Assembly (NCBI GenBank): GCA_025458525.1
Contig: JALOSF010000017.1
Location: 1-39,077 of the forward strand
Direction of reading: 5' to 3'
DNA from: Cypionkella sp.
GTDB taxonomy: Bacteria > Pseudomonadota > Alphaproteobacteria > Rhodobacterales > Rhodobacteraceae
Length of the DNA: 39,077 nt
The notes beneath the pieces are model-generated. The model was given only the letters and a program-made list of their open reading frames with translations. It searched no databases and was not told where the DNA came from. Made by a program: the position numbers and the translations under genes. Shown here in pieces: positions 9,516 to 17,817 of the stretch (the stretch's first letter is position 1; each line of letters starts with the position of its first letter).

Positions 9516-10079
9516 ATGTTCATCCAGACCGAGTCGACCCCGAACCCCGCCACGCTCAAATTCCTGCCCGGTCAGACCGTGCTGGACCTTGGCACGGCCG
9601 ATTTCCCCAATGCCGAAGCTGCGCAGAAATCGCCGCTGGCCAAGCGCATCTTTGCGGCGGGCGGTGTGACCGGCGTGTTCTTTGGCACCGATTTCGTGAC
9701 CGTCACCAAAGCTGACGCGACCGACTGGCAGCATATCAAGCCCGCGATCCTGGGCGCGATCATGGAACATTACCAATCAGGCGCGCCTGTCATGGAAGGC
9801 GAGGCGAAGGCCGCGGGCGGCCATGCCGAACACACTGGCGAAGACGGCGACATCGTGCGCCAGATCAAGGAATTGCTCGACACCCGCGTCCGGCCCGCCG
9901 TCGCACAGGATGGCGGTGACATCACGTTTCACGGCTTTGACCGCGGTGTGGTCTATCTGCACATGCAAGGGGCCTGCGCCGGCTGCCCATCTTCGACCCT
10001 GACGCTCAAGATGGGGATCGAGAACCTGCTGCGCCACTACATCCCGGAAGTCACCGAGGTCCGCCCGGTTGCGGCCTGA
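9516..10079 (+). CDS. NifU-family iron-sulfur cluster scaffold/carrier protein
   Basis: 187 residues, two domains. The N-terminal part (MFIQTESTPNPATLKFLPG) is the NFU1 N-terminal domain, and the C-terminal part is the NifU C-terminal domain with the cluster-binding CxxC in GACAGCPSSTLTLKMGIEN. Family members carry Fe-S clusters to client apoproteins in the cytoplasm. The ATG at 9516 is preceded by CGGAGA; a longer frame to 9459 has no better site and would break the conserved N-terminus. The end overlaps tsaB by 11 bases, coupling this gene to a tRNA-modification gene. Identification of the family is firm; the clients are unknown. Confidence 0.93.
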   Translation: MFIQTESTPNPATLKFLPGQTVLDLGTADFPNAEAAQKSPLAKRIFAAGGVTGVFFGTDFVTVTKADATDWQHIKPAILGAIMEHYQSGAPVMEGEAKAAGGHAEHTGEDGDIVRQIKELLDTRVRPAVAQDGGDITFHGFDRGVVYLHMQGACAGCPSSTLTLKMGIENLLRHYIPEVTEVRPVAA

Positions 10080-10698
10080 CGCCCTTCTGGCATTCGACAC
10101 ATCGGCGGCGCATTGCGCCGCCGCTTTGCTTTTGCCGTCGGGCCCCTGTCTGATCCGCATCGAGGACATGGCCAAGGGACAGGCCGAACGCCTGCTGCCC
10201 CTGCTGGAGGAGGTTCTGGCCGAAGCCGGTCTTGTCTGGCGGGATCTGGCTGCCATCGGCGTCGGCACCGGGCCGGGAAACTTTACCGGCGTGCGGATTT
10301 CGGTCGCGGCGGCGCGGGGCCTTGCCCTGTCGCTTGGCATTCCGGCCATTGGCGTCACCCGCTTCGAGGCGCTGGCCCATGGCCTGCCGCGGCCGGTGAC
10401 GGTGGTCGAGGACGCGCGGCGCGACGAGGTTTATGTGCAGCGGTTCGGCCAGGCCGGGGCAGGTCCGGCGCAGGTGGTCCCGCGTGCGGGCCTGTCGCTG
10501 GCCGGCCCCGTCACGGGCGCGGCGGCGGAGGCGCTGGGGCTGGTCCCGCTTGCGCAGCCCATGCCGATGGTCGAAGCCATTGCCCGCATTGCCGATGCCC
10601 GGCGGGGTCAGGCGCAGCCCCGCCCCGCACCGTTTTACCTGCGCGGCGCCGATGCCGCGCCGCCCAGCGATCCGCCACCCGTGATCCTTGATGCCTGA
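10069..10698 (+). CDS. tsaB: tRNA threonylcarbamoyladenosine biosynthesis protein TsaB
   Basis: TsaB acts with TsaD and TsaE to place threonylcarbamoyl on A37 of ANN-decoding tRNAs. The 209-residue product starts LLAFDTSAAHCAAAL and contains the family motif VGTGPGNFTGVRISVAAARGLA. The start is a TTG at 10069, with GAGG nine bases upstream, inside the end of the nifU-like gene; I see no in-frame ATG that would keep the AFDTS strand. It overlaps rimI by eight bases. The tsaB-rimI pairing is common in bacteria. The unusual TTG start and the 11-base overlap suggest translational coupling. Confidence 0.92.
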   Translation: MRPDALLAFDTSAAHCAAALLLPSGPCLIRIEDMAKGQAERLLPLLEEVLAEAGLVWRDLAAIGVGTGPGNFTGVRISVAAARGLALSLGIPAIGVTRFEALAHGLPRPVTVVEDARRDEVYVQRFGQAGAGPAQVVPRAGLSLAGPVTGAAAEALGLVPLAQPMPMVEAIARIADARRGQAQPRPAPFYLRGADAAPPSDPPPVILDA

Positions 10699-11104
10699 TC
10701 CTGCCCGTCTTGCTGCGCTGCACGCGGCCTGTTTTACCCTGCCCCGCCCATGGTCCACGTCCGAGATTGCGGCGCTGCAAGCCAGCCCGCATGTGTTTAC
10801 CCTTTGCGAATCGGGCGGCTTTCTGATGGGCCGCGCCGTTGCCGGAGAGGCCGAGCTTCTGACGCTCGCGGTCGCGCCCGAGTTGCGGCGCAGCGGGATC
10901 GGCACGCGCTTGCTCATGGGGTTTTTGGATGGCGCAAAATGTCGCGGCGCGACGCGCGCCTTTCTGGAGGTGGCAGCAGGAAACCACGCGGCCCTGTCGC
11001 TTTACACACGGACGGGATTCGCCGAAGCCGGGCGCAGAAAGGCCTATTACACGGGGCTCGACGGCAGCAGCGATGACGCGCTGGTTCTTGTGCGCGACCT
11101 GTGA
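10691..11104 (+). CDS. rimI: GNAT acetyltransferase, RimI-like
   Basis: 137 residues with the GNAT acetyl-CoA-binding signature LTLAVAPELRRSGIGTRLLMGFL (about residues 57-79) and the C-terminal FLEVAAGNHAALSLYTRTGFAEAGRRKAYY pattern of ribosomal-protein N-acetyltransferases. RimI acetylates the N-terminus of ribosomal protein S18, and TsaB/RimI neighbours are frequent. The ATG at 10691 overlaps the end of tsaB. An alternative is another N-alpha-acetyltransferase of the same fold; the gene order favours RimI. Confidence 0.87.
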   Translation: MPDPARLAALHAACFTLPRPWSTSEIAALQASPHVFTLCESGGFLMGRAVAGEAELLTLAVAPELRRSGIGTRLLMGFLDGAKCRGATRAFLEVAAGNHAALSLYTRTGFAEAGRRKAYYTGLDGSSDDALVLVRDL

Positions 11105-11137
11105 CGCAGCGTCATGGCGCGCCTTCGCTGCCCTGAC

Positions 11138-11155
11138 TTTGATCGAAAGATCAAA
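11138..11155. promoter_or_regulatory. Perfect 18-base palindrome, operator or hairpin
   Basis: TTTGATC-GAAA-GATCAAA: seven-base arms around GAAA, 34 bases after rimI and 28 bases before the candidate promoter of the nucleoside-transport operon. The AT-rich palindrome in GC-rich DNA looks like a regulator site. The GAAA loop also allows a stable RNA hairpin that could end the rimI transcript, though no T-run follows. Confidence 0.55.
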
Positions 11156-11182
11156 ACCCCTTGGGTCGCTGCCAAATCGCTC

Positions 11183-11212
11183 TTGACCCTTTGCCGCGAC
11201 CCTGAGCTAAAT
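11183..11212 (+). promoter_or_regulatory. Candidate promoter of the nucleoside-uptake operon
   Basis: TTGACC (11183-11188), 18 bases, CTAAAT (11207-11212). The start codon at 11293 would leave a leader of about 75 bases. The -10 is only a partial match. Confidence 0.4.
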
Positions 11213-11292
11213 CGCGCATGAGCCGGGCGCCGCGGTCAAGGCGATGCGTCCCAGAACAAGAAACGATTTTGACGATAACCGGGAGAATCTGG

Positions 11293-12297
11293 ATGACCAT
11301 GATGAAGCAGCTTTTGGGCGCAGCCGGGGCACTTGCGCTGACCGCGGGTGTTGCCGCAGCGGAACCTGCCCTGATCTACGACCTGGGTGGCAAGTTCGAC
11401 AAATCCTTCAACGAGGCCGCCTTCAACGGTGCCGAGCGTTGGGCCAAGGAAACCGGCGGCACCTACAAGGAAATCGAGATGCAGAACGAGGCCCAGCGCG
11501 AACAGGCGCTGCGCCGTCTGGCCGAGGCAGGGTCGAACCCGATCGTCACCACCGGCTTTGGCATGTCGGACCCGATTGCCACCGTGTCCAAGGATTTCCC
11601 CGACACCAAATTCGTGACCATCGATGGCTTCGTCGATCCGGCAGAGCATCCGAATGTGCTGTCGATCGGCTTTGCCGAGCACGAAGGCTCCTATCTGGTG
11701 GGCATGATGGCGGCGCTGGCCTCCAAGACCGGGACGGTCAGCTTTGTCGGCGGTATGGACATTCCGCTGATCCGCAACTTTGCCTGCGGCTATGCCCAGG
11801 GCGCCAAGGCGGTCAACCCCGACATCAAGTTCATCTCGAACATGACCGGCACCACCCCGGCGGCATGGAACGACCCGGTGAAAGGGTCCGAACTGGCCAA
11901 GGCACAGAAATCGCAAGGGTCGGACGTGATCTTTGCCGCAGCGGGCGGAACCGGGCTTGGCGTTTTGCAGGCCGCCGCCGATGAAGGCATCCTGTCGATC
12001 GGCGTGGACAGCAACCAGAACCACCTGCACCCCGGTTCGGTGCTGACCTCCATGCTCAAGCGCGTGGATGTGGCCGTTTACAATTCGATGAAAGCCGGGG
12101 CCGAGCTTGATACGACCCCGCAGGCCCTGAACCTCGCGTCGGATGGCGTGGGATATGCGATGGACGAAAACAACGCCTCGCTCGTGACCGCCGAGATGCA
12201 GGCCACCGTTGATGCGGCGGCGGCAAAGATCAAGGCGGGCGAACTGGTGGTGCATGATTACCGCACCGACAACACCTGCCCGGCCGCGACGTTCTGA
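11293..12297 (+). CDS. BMP-family ABC transporter substrate-binding protein (nucleoside type)
   Basis: 334 residues with a cleavable signal peptide (MTMMKQLLGAAGALALTAGVAAAE) and no lipobox cysteine, so a soluble periplasmic protein. The mature part starts ALIYDLGGKFDKSFNEAAFNGAE, the PnrA/BMP hallmark, and continues with GFGMSDPIATVSKDFPD and IGVDSNQNHLHPGSVLTSMLKR. BMP proteins bind purine or pyrimidine nucleosides. The ATG at 11293 has GGGAG seven bases upstream; a longer frame to 11218 would bury the signal peptide. The stop overlaps the next ATG (TGATG). The purine-nucleoside phosphorylase at the end of the operon supports nucleosides as ligand. Confidence 0.93.
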   Translation: MTMMKQLLGAAGALALTAGVAAAEPALIYDLGGKFDKSFNEAAFNGAERWAKETGGTYKEIEMQNEAQREQALRRLAEAGSNPIVTTGFGMSDPIATVSKDFPDTKFVTIDGFVDPAEHPNVLSIGFAEHEGSYLVGMMAALASKTGTVSFVGGMDIPLIRNFACGYAQGAKAVNPDIKFISNMTGTTPAAWNDPVKGSELAKAQKSQGSDVIFAAAGGTGLGVLQAAADEGILSIGVDSNQNHLHPGSVLTSMLKRVDVAVYNSMKAGAELDTTPQALNLASDGVGYAMDENNASLVTAEMQATVDAAAAKIKAGELVVHDYRTDNTCPAATF

Positions 12298-13880
12298 TGT
12301 CGGCTGACGCAAACAGCATGGGGCGGCAGGCGACTGCCGCCCCCTTTGCCATCGAGTTGAAGGGCATTTCAAAATCCTTCGGCCCGGTTCAGGCGAACAA
12401 GGATATCAACATCGCCGTCCCCCGCGGCACCATTCACGGCATCATCGGCGAAAACGGCGCCGGAAAATCCACGCTGATGTCCATCCTGTATGGGTTCTAC
12501 AAGGCCGACAGCGGCCAGATTTTCGTGGGCGGCACCTTGACCCCGATCCCCGACAGCCAGAGCGCCATTCGCGCCGGCATCGGCATGGTGTTTCAGCATT
12601 TCAAGCTGGTGCAGAATTTCACCGTGCTTGAAAACATCGTTCTGGGGGCCGAGGACGGCGCCCTTCTCAACACATCGCTGACCAAGGCCCGCAAGGTTCT
12701 GAAGGATCTTGCCCAGGAATATGAACTCGATGTCGATCCCGATGCGCTGATCGAAGATCTGTCGGTCGGGCATCAGCAGCGTGTCGAAATCCTCAAGGCG
12801 CTGTATCGTCAGGCCGATATCCTGATTCTGGACGAGCCGACAGGCGTTCTGACCCCGGCCGAGGCGGACCATCTGTTCCGCATCCTGCGCGGGCTGCGCG
12901 ATCAGGGCAAGACCATCATCCTGATCACGCACAAGCTGCGCGAGATCATGGAAACCACCGACAACGTAAGCGTCATGCGGCGTGGCACGATGGTGGCCAC
13001 GGTCAAGACCGCCGAGACGAGCCCAGAGGCGCTGGCCGAGTTGATGGTCGGGCGCAAGGTTCTGCTGGAAGTCGAAAAACAGGCGCCAAGGCCCGGCCCG
13101 GTCGTGCTGTCTGTCGAAAACCTGCGGGTGCGCGACGAACATGGCGTGGACCGGCTGCGCGGCATCAGTTTCGAGATTCGGGCGGGCGAGATCCTTGGCA
13201 TCGCCGGGGTTGCGGGGAACGGCCAGTCAGAACTGCTGGCCGCGCTTGGCGGGATGATGAAGGCCAGCGGCAAGGTCACGCTGAAGGGGCAGGATCTGCC
13301 GCTGTCGGGCGCCGGGGCCGATGGCCAAAGCCGGCGCGAGGCCGGCGTGGCCCATGTGCCCGAAGACCGCCATCACCACGGCCTGATCCTCGACTTCGCA
13401 GCCTGGGAAAACGTGGCCTTTGGCTATCACAACGACCCGAAGTATCAAAAATCGGCGCTGTTCATGGACAATGATGCCCTGCGCGCCGATACCGAAAAGA
13501 AGATGGCAACCTTTGATGTGCGCCCACCGATCCCGTCGCTGGCGGCCAAGAATTTCTCGGGCGGCAATCAGCAAAAGATCGTTGTCGCGCGCGAGATGGA
13601 ACAGAACCCTGATCTGCTGTTGATCGGCCAGCCCACGCGCGGGGTGGACATCGGCGCGATCGAGTTCATCCACAAGCAGATCGTCGCCCTGCGCGACGCC
13701 GGAAAGGCGATTTTGCTGGTCAGCGTCGAACTCGACGAGATCATGTCGCTGTCTGACCGCATCGCCGTGATGTTCGATGGCCAGATCATGGGCTTGCGCA
13801 GCCCGGAATCGACAAACGAACGTGAACTGGGGCTGCTGATGGCCGGGATGACCGGCAAGACGACAGGGGAGGCCGCCTGA
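12297..13880 (+). CDS. ABC transporter ATP-binding protein, two fused ATPase domains (nucleoside importer)
   Basis: 527 residues, two ABC domains in tandem as in sugar and nucleoside importers (MglA/NupO type). Domain 1 has Walker A GENGAGKS (about residues 52-59), signature LSVGHQQRVEILKAL and Walker B ILILDEPTGVL. Domain 2 has a degenerate Walker A (GVAGNGQSE), signature FSGGNQQKIVVAREM and Walker B LLLIGQPTRGVD. The degenerate second Walker A is typical of the class, so one site probably hydrolyses ATP. In this copy the second Walker B carries Gln where Glu is usual (IGQPTRG), also a common family feature. Starts on the last base of the upstream stop and ends overlapping the first permease. 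Confidence 0.94.
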   Translation: MSADANSMGRQATAAPFAIELKGISKSFGPVQANKDINIAVPRGTIHGIIGENGAGKSTLMSILYGFYKADSGQIFVGGTLTPIPDSQSAIRAGIGMVFQHFKLVQNFTVLENIVLGAEDGALLNTSLTKARKVLKDLAQEYELDVDPDALIEDLSVGHQQRVEILKALYRQADILILDEPTGVLTPAEADHLFRILRGLRDQGKTIILITHKLREIMETTDNVSVMRRGTMVATVKTAETSPEALAELMVGRKVLLEVEKQAPRPGPVVLSVENLRVRDEHGVDRLRGISFEIRAGEILGIAGVAGNGQSELLAALGGMMKASGKVTLKGQDLPLSGAGADGQSRREAGVAHVPEDRHHHGLILDFAAWENVAFGYHNDPKYQKSALFMDNDALRADTEKKMATFDVRPPIPSLAAKNFSGGNQQKIVVAREMEQNPDLLLIGQPTRGVDIGAIEFIHKQIVALRDAGKAILLVSVELDEIMSLSDRIAVMFDGQIMGLRSPESTNERELGLLMAGMTGKTTGEAA

Positions 13881-14983
13881 TGGACCGTTTGCCACGCTGG
13901 GCGGATGTGGTGTTGGTGCCACTGATCAGCCTGGTCTTTGCTGCGATCATTTCTGCGCTGGTGCTGCTGGTGATCGGGCAAAGCCCGGTCGAGGCGTTCA
14001 AAGTGATGGTCGATGGCGCGCTCGGGTCGGCCTATGGCTGGGGTTACACGCTTTACTATGCGACGAGCTTCATCTTTACCGGCCTTGCCGTGACGGTCGC
14101 CTTTCACGCCGGTCTGTTCAACATCGGCGGTGAAGGTCAGGCCCAGTTGGGCGGGCTTGGTGTTGCGCTTGTGTGTCTGTCGCTGCCTTGGCCGCACTGG
14201 ACGATCGCACTTGCCGCCGCGACGGCGGGGGCTGCTCTTTTCGGCGCGGCCTGGGCGCTGATCCCCGCCTACCTTCAGGCCAAGCGCGGCAGCCATATCG
14301 TGATCACCACCATCATGTTCAACTACATCGCGGCGGCGCTGATGGTTTATGTGCTGGTCGATGTGCTGCGCCCGGTTGGCCAGATGGACCCGGCCTCAGC
14401 CCGCTTTCCCGAAGGCGCGCAGCTGCCGGCGCTTAACGATCTGCCGCTGTTCAACCTGATCTTCCAAAAGCCGGTGCCCGCGAACATCACCCTTCTTATC
14501 GCGCTGGTGATGGCGGTGGTGATCTGGGCGATGCTGTGGCGCACGCGGCTTGGCTATCAGATCCGCGCCTTTGGCAAATCCGAAGCGGCGGCGAAATATG
14601 CCGGCATCAACCCGGTGCGGATCACCATCATCGCGATGCTGATTTCCGGCGCGCTTGCCGGCATGATGAGCATCAACAACGTGATGGGCGAGGCAGAGCG
14701 CTTGCTTCAGAACTCCTCCGAAGGGGCGGGTTTCATCGGGATCGCGGTTGCGCTGATGGGGCGGAACCATCCCTTTGGCGTGGTTCTGGCAGCACTGCTG
14801 TTCGGTTTCCTGTATCAGGGCGGCGCCGAGCTTGGGCTGTGGACCAGCATTCCGATTGAAATGCGCATCGTGGTGCAAGGTCTTGTGATCCTGTTCACCG
14901 GCGCGCTGGACATGATGGTGCGCATGATCCTTGGCCGCATCTTCGGCATGGTGCGCTCGGCCCGCGCGATGAGGACGGCGTGA
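13880..14983 (+). CDS. ABC transporter permease, nucleoside importer subunit 1
   Basis: 367 residues, about eight to ten hydrophobic segments, BPD_transp_2 type (NupP/YufP-like). Seen are the conserved FNIGGEGQAQLGGLG motif after the third segment, GSHIVITTIMFNYIAAALM, and the cytoplasmic coupling region FGKSEAAAKYAGINPVRITI. It forms the membrane channel together with the next gene. The ATG overlaps the ATPase stop (TGATG), and its own stop shares a base with the next ATG, so the four transporter genes are tightly coupled. Confidence 0.92.
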   Translation: MDRLPRWADVVLVPLISLVFAAIISALVLLVIGQSPVEAFKVMVDGALGSAYGWGYTLYYATSFIFTGLAVTVAFHAGLFNIGGEGQAQLGGLGVALVCLSLPWPHWTIALAAATAGAALFGAAWALIPAYLQAKRGSHIVITTIMFNYIAAALMVYVLVDVLRPVGQMDPASARFPEGAQLPALNDLPLFNLIFQKPVPANITLLIALVMAVVIWAMLWRTRLGYQIRAFGKSEAAAKYAGINPVRITIIAMLISGALAGMMSINNVMGEAERLLQNSSEGAGFIGIAVALMGRNHPFGVVLAALLFGFLYQGGAELGLWTSIPIEMRIVVQGLVILFTGALDMMVRMILGRIFGMVRSARAMRTA

Positions 14984-15951
14984 TGGATTACGCGACACTT
15001 CTGCAAATCCTGGACACGACCCTGCGGCTCGCAACGCCGCTGCTTCTGGCCTGCCTTGCCGGGCTTTATTCGGAACGCGCCGGGATTTTCGACATCGGGC
15101 TCGAAGGCAAGATGCTGGCCGCGGCGATGTCTGCCGGCGCGGTTGCCGCGTTGACAGGGTCGGCCTGGGCGGGGCTTCTGGCGGGGATCGGCGCGTCGAT
15201 GATCTTTGCGGCGCTGCATGGCATCGCGTCGATCACCTTTCGCGGCAACCAGCTGATTTCCGGCGTTGCGCTGAACTTTCTGGCCTCGGGCATCACGGTT
15301 CTGATCGCACAGGCCCTGTTCGCGCAGGGCGGTCGCACGCCGCCGTTGACAGGGGATGCCCGGTTCAACCCGGTCACTCTGCCGGGGGCAGAGGCCTTGC
15401 GCGATGTGCCGGTGATCGGCCCGCTTTATTACGAGGTCATCTCGGGCCATTCGGTTCTGGTCTATCTGGCCCTGCTGGCCGTGCCTCTGACATGGTGGGT
15501 GCTGTTCCGCACCCGTTTCGGCCTTCGGCTGCGCGCGGTGGGGGAAAACCCGGCCGCCGTGGATACCGCCGGGGTTTCGGTCGTTGGCTTGCGCTTTGCG
15601 GCGGTCGGGATCACCGGCATCTTGTGCGGCATCGCGGGCGCCTATATGGCAACGGCGCTGCAAGCCGGCTTTGGGCGCGAGATGACCGCAGGGCGCGGCT
15701 ATATCGCGCTGGCCGCGCTGATCTTTGCCAAATGGCGCCCCGTGGCGGCCCTTTGGGCTTGCCTTCTGTTCGGCTTTTTCCAGGCCCTGGCCCTGCGCCC
15801 CGATGTGGTGGAGGCGGTGGTGCAGGTGAAGGTGCCGGTGCCGCTGCTGGACGCCCTGCCCTATATCCTGACCGTTCTTGTTCTGGCCGGCTTTGTCGGC
15901 AAGGCGATCCCGCCGCGTGCAGGCGGAGAGCCTTACGTCAAGGAACGCTGA
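14983..15951 (+). CDS. ABC transporter permease, nucleoside importer subunit 2
   Basis: 322 residues, multi-pass, the NupQ/YufQ-like second permease. It carries ERAGIFDIGLEGKMLAAAMSA, the shorter subunit's version of the NIGxEGQ motif, and the coupling region RAVGENPAAVDTAGVSVVGLRFA. A GTG at 14980 precedes the ATG in frame; the ATG at 14983 is preferred because it overlaps the upstream stop by one base. Together with the preceding three genes it makes a full importer. 62 bases separate it from punA, with no obvious terminator between, so punA is probably co-transcribed. Confidence 0.92.
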   Translation: MDYATLLQILDTTLRLATPLLLACLAGLYSERAGIFDIGLEGKMLAAAMSAGAVAALTGSAWAGLLAGIGASMIFAALHGIASITFRGNQLISGVALNFLASGITVLIAQALFAQGGRTPPLTGDARFNPVTLPGAEALRDVPVIGPLYYEVISGHSVLVYLALLAVPLTWWVLFRTRFGLRLRAVGENPAAVDTAGVSVVGLRFAAVGITGILCGIAGAYMATALQAGFGREMTAGRGYIALAALIFAKWRPVAALWACLLFGFFQALALRPDVVEAVVQVKVPVPLLDALPYILTVLVLAGFVGKAIPPRAGGEPYVKER

Positions 15952-16013
15952 GGCAAGCAAGAAAAAGCGCCACCGGTCCGTCCCGGTAGCGTGCTGTGTG
16001 AAAGGAAAGACGC

Positions 16014-16826
16014 ATGAGCGCGCATAACGATGCCCTGGAGATCATAAAGGACCGGGCTGGCGACGGCCCCGTTGCCATCGGGCTGGTGCTCGGCTCTGGG
16101 CTAGGACATCTGGCGCATGCCGTCGATGGTGTGGCCATTCCCTATGCCGATCTGCCGGGCTTTCCCCATGCCGCTGTGTCAGGCCACAACCCGAACCTGC
16201 ACATCGGCCTGCTGGAGGGTCTGCGTGTGGCGGTGTTCGGCGCGCGCGAACATTACTATGAAAACGGTAATCCTGCCGCGATGCGCCCCGCGCTCGAGGT
16301 GTTGAAGGCGCTAGGGGCAGACCGGTTGATCCTGACCAATGCGGCCGGGTCCATGCGCCCCGACATTCCGCCAGGCGATCTGATGCTGCTGTCGGACCAT
16401 ATCAACTACAGCGGGCTGAACCCGCTGATCGGCGAGCCGACCGACAAGCGGTTCGTCCCGATGACCGACGCGCATGACCCCGATCTGCGCAAGGCGCTGC
16501 GCGCCAGTGCCGAGGCCGAGGGCATCGATCTGAAAGAAGGGGTCTATGCCTGGTATTCGGGCCCATCCTTTGAAACACCCGCCGAAATTCGCATGCTCAA
16601 GACGCTTGGAGCAGATGCCGTGGGCATGTCCACCGTGCCAGAGGTGATCCTTGGCTGCTTTCTTTGCCTGCGCTGTGCGGCGATCTCGACCGTCACCAAC
16701 ATGGCGGCGGGCATGTCTGACGAAAAGATCAGCCACGAACACACCAAGGCCATGGCGCCGCTGGGTGCGACAAAACTGGAACGCATCCTCAGACATTTCC
16801 TGCGTGGGCAGCGCCAGCACGGATAG
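16014..16826 (+). CDS. punA: Purine-nucleoside phosphorylase (trimeric type)
   Basis: 270 residues. It cleaves inosine/guanosine-type nucleosides with phosphate to free base and ribose 1-phosphate in the cytoplasm. Family motifs: VLGSGLGHLA (phosphate loop, about residues 25-34), REHYYENG, LTNAAGSM, YSGPSFETPAEIRM, ADAVGMSTVPEVI and TNMAAGMSDEKISHEHT. These match the PunA/XapA trimeric class. AAGGA seven bases before the ATG supports the start. It follows the nucleoside importer in the same direction, which links uptake directly to salvage. Substrate range (xanthosine versus inosine/guanosine) is not decidable by eye. Confidence 0.93.
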   Translation: MSAHNDALEIIKDRAGDGPVAIGLVLGSGLGHLAHAVDGVAIPYADLPGFPHAAVSGHNPNLHIGLLEGLRVAVFGAREHYYENGNPAAMRPALEVLKALGADRLILTNAAGSMRPDIPPGDLMLLSDHINYSGLNPLIGEPTDKRFVPMTDAHDPDLRKALRASAEAEGIDLKEGVYAWYSGPSFETPAEIRMLKTLGADAVGMSTVPEVILGCFLCLRCAAISTVTNMAAGMSDEKISHEHTKAMAPLGATKLERILRHFLRGQRQHG

Positions 16827-16840
16827 GCGTTTGACTCTGT

Positions 16841-16866
16841 GACCAAAGGGGCGCAAGCCTTTGGTC
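16841..16866. terminator. Inverted repeat after punA
   Basis: GACCAAAGG (16841-16849) and CCTTTGGTC (16858-16866) form a perfect nine-base-pair stem with an eight-base loop, 14 bases past the punA stop. There is no T-run. It may be a terminator, or an operator for the downstream TauE/SafE gene. Confidence 0.45.
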
Positions 16867-16896
16867 TAGCCGCACTTTCGCCCCTTGGGCTTTGAC

Positions 16897-17817
16897 ATGC
16901 AGATTTTCCTTCCGATTGCCGATATCTCGGTCAACGCCTTCCTGCTTTTGGGGATAGGCGGGGTTGTCGGATTCCTCTCGGGGCTGTTTGGTGTGGGGGG
17001 CGGGTTCCTGATCACGCCACTGCTGTTCTTCATCGGCATTCCGCCCGCGATCGCGGTCGCCACCGGGGCAAATCAGGTTGTTGCATCCTCGGTGTCCGGA
17101 GTTCTGGCGCAGGTAAAGCGCAAGGCCGTCGATTTTCCCATGGGCTTTGTGCTGCTGGCGGGCGGTCTGGCGGGGTCGGCGGTCGGCGTCTGGGTCTTTG
17201 CCCGGCTGACAGCGGCAGGTCAGGTCGATCTGTTCGTGCAATTGTCTTATGTCCTGTTCCTTGGGTTGATCGGGATGACGATGTTCGTCGAATCGCTCAA
17301 CGCCATGCGACGGATCAACAAGCCGGGCGCGCCGATACGCCGGTCGCATACCCATAACTGGGTGCATGGTCTGCCGTTCAAGATGAAGTTCCGCGCCTCG
17401 GGTCTTTACATTTCGATCCTGCCGCCGCTTGGCGTCGGGGCGCTGGTCGGGTTTCTGGCCGCGATCATGGGCGTTGGCGGCGGGTTCATCATGGTGCCCG
17501 CGATGATCTATCTGCTGGGCATGCCGACAAAGGTGGTCATCGGCACATCCCTGTTCCAGATCATCTTTGTCACCGCCTTTACCACCTTGATGCATGCGGT
17601 GACGGCCAACACCGTCGATATGATGCTGGCCGTGCTGCTGATCCTTGGCGGGGTGATCGGCGCGCAGATCGGCGCGCAGGTCAGCGGGCGCCTGAAGGCC
17701 GAACAATTGCGCATCCTGTTGTCGCTGCTGGTTCTGGGCGTGGCGGGCAAGATCGCGCTTGATCTGCTGTTGCGCCCGGCCGAGCTTTACACCGTAACGC
17801 CGGGACTTTTGCCATGA
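16897..17817 (+). CDS. TauE/SafE family permease
   Basis: 306 residues, two homologous halves each with the glycine-rich family motif: SGLFGVGGGFLITPLL (about residues 33-48) and AIMGVGGGFIMVPAMIYLLG (about 190-209). About eight membrane segments. The family exports or imports small organosulfur and related anions (sulfite, sulfoacetate, taurine degradation products). The ATG at 16897 is used; a TTG at 16885 is possible and neither has a strong ribosome site. It overlaps the TIGR02186 gene by four bases (ATGA), a pairing that suggests the two proteins work together at the membrane. The substrate is unknown. Confidence 0.88.
   Translation: MQIFLPIADISVNAFLLLGIGGVVGFLSGLFGVGGGFLITPLLFFIGIPPAIAVATGANQVVASSVSGVLAQVKRKAVDFPMGFVLLAGGLAGSAVGVWVFARLTAAGQVDLFVQLSYVLFLGLIGMTMFVESLNAMRRINKPGAPIRRSHTHNWVHGLPFKMKFRASGLYISILPPLGVGALVGFLAAIMGVGGGFIMVPAMIYLLGMPTKVVIGTSLFQIIFVTAFTTLMHAVTANTVDMMLAVLLILGGVIGAQIGAQVSGRLKAEQLRILLSLLVLGVAGKIALDLLLRPAELYTVTPGLLP

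Noticed and set aside
11138-11155. FNR/FnrL site (TTGAT-N4-ATCAA)
   Set aside because: The half-sites TTGAT and ATCAA are present but six bases apart, not four, so it does not fit the Crp/Fnr consensus.
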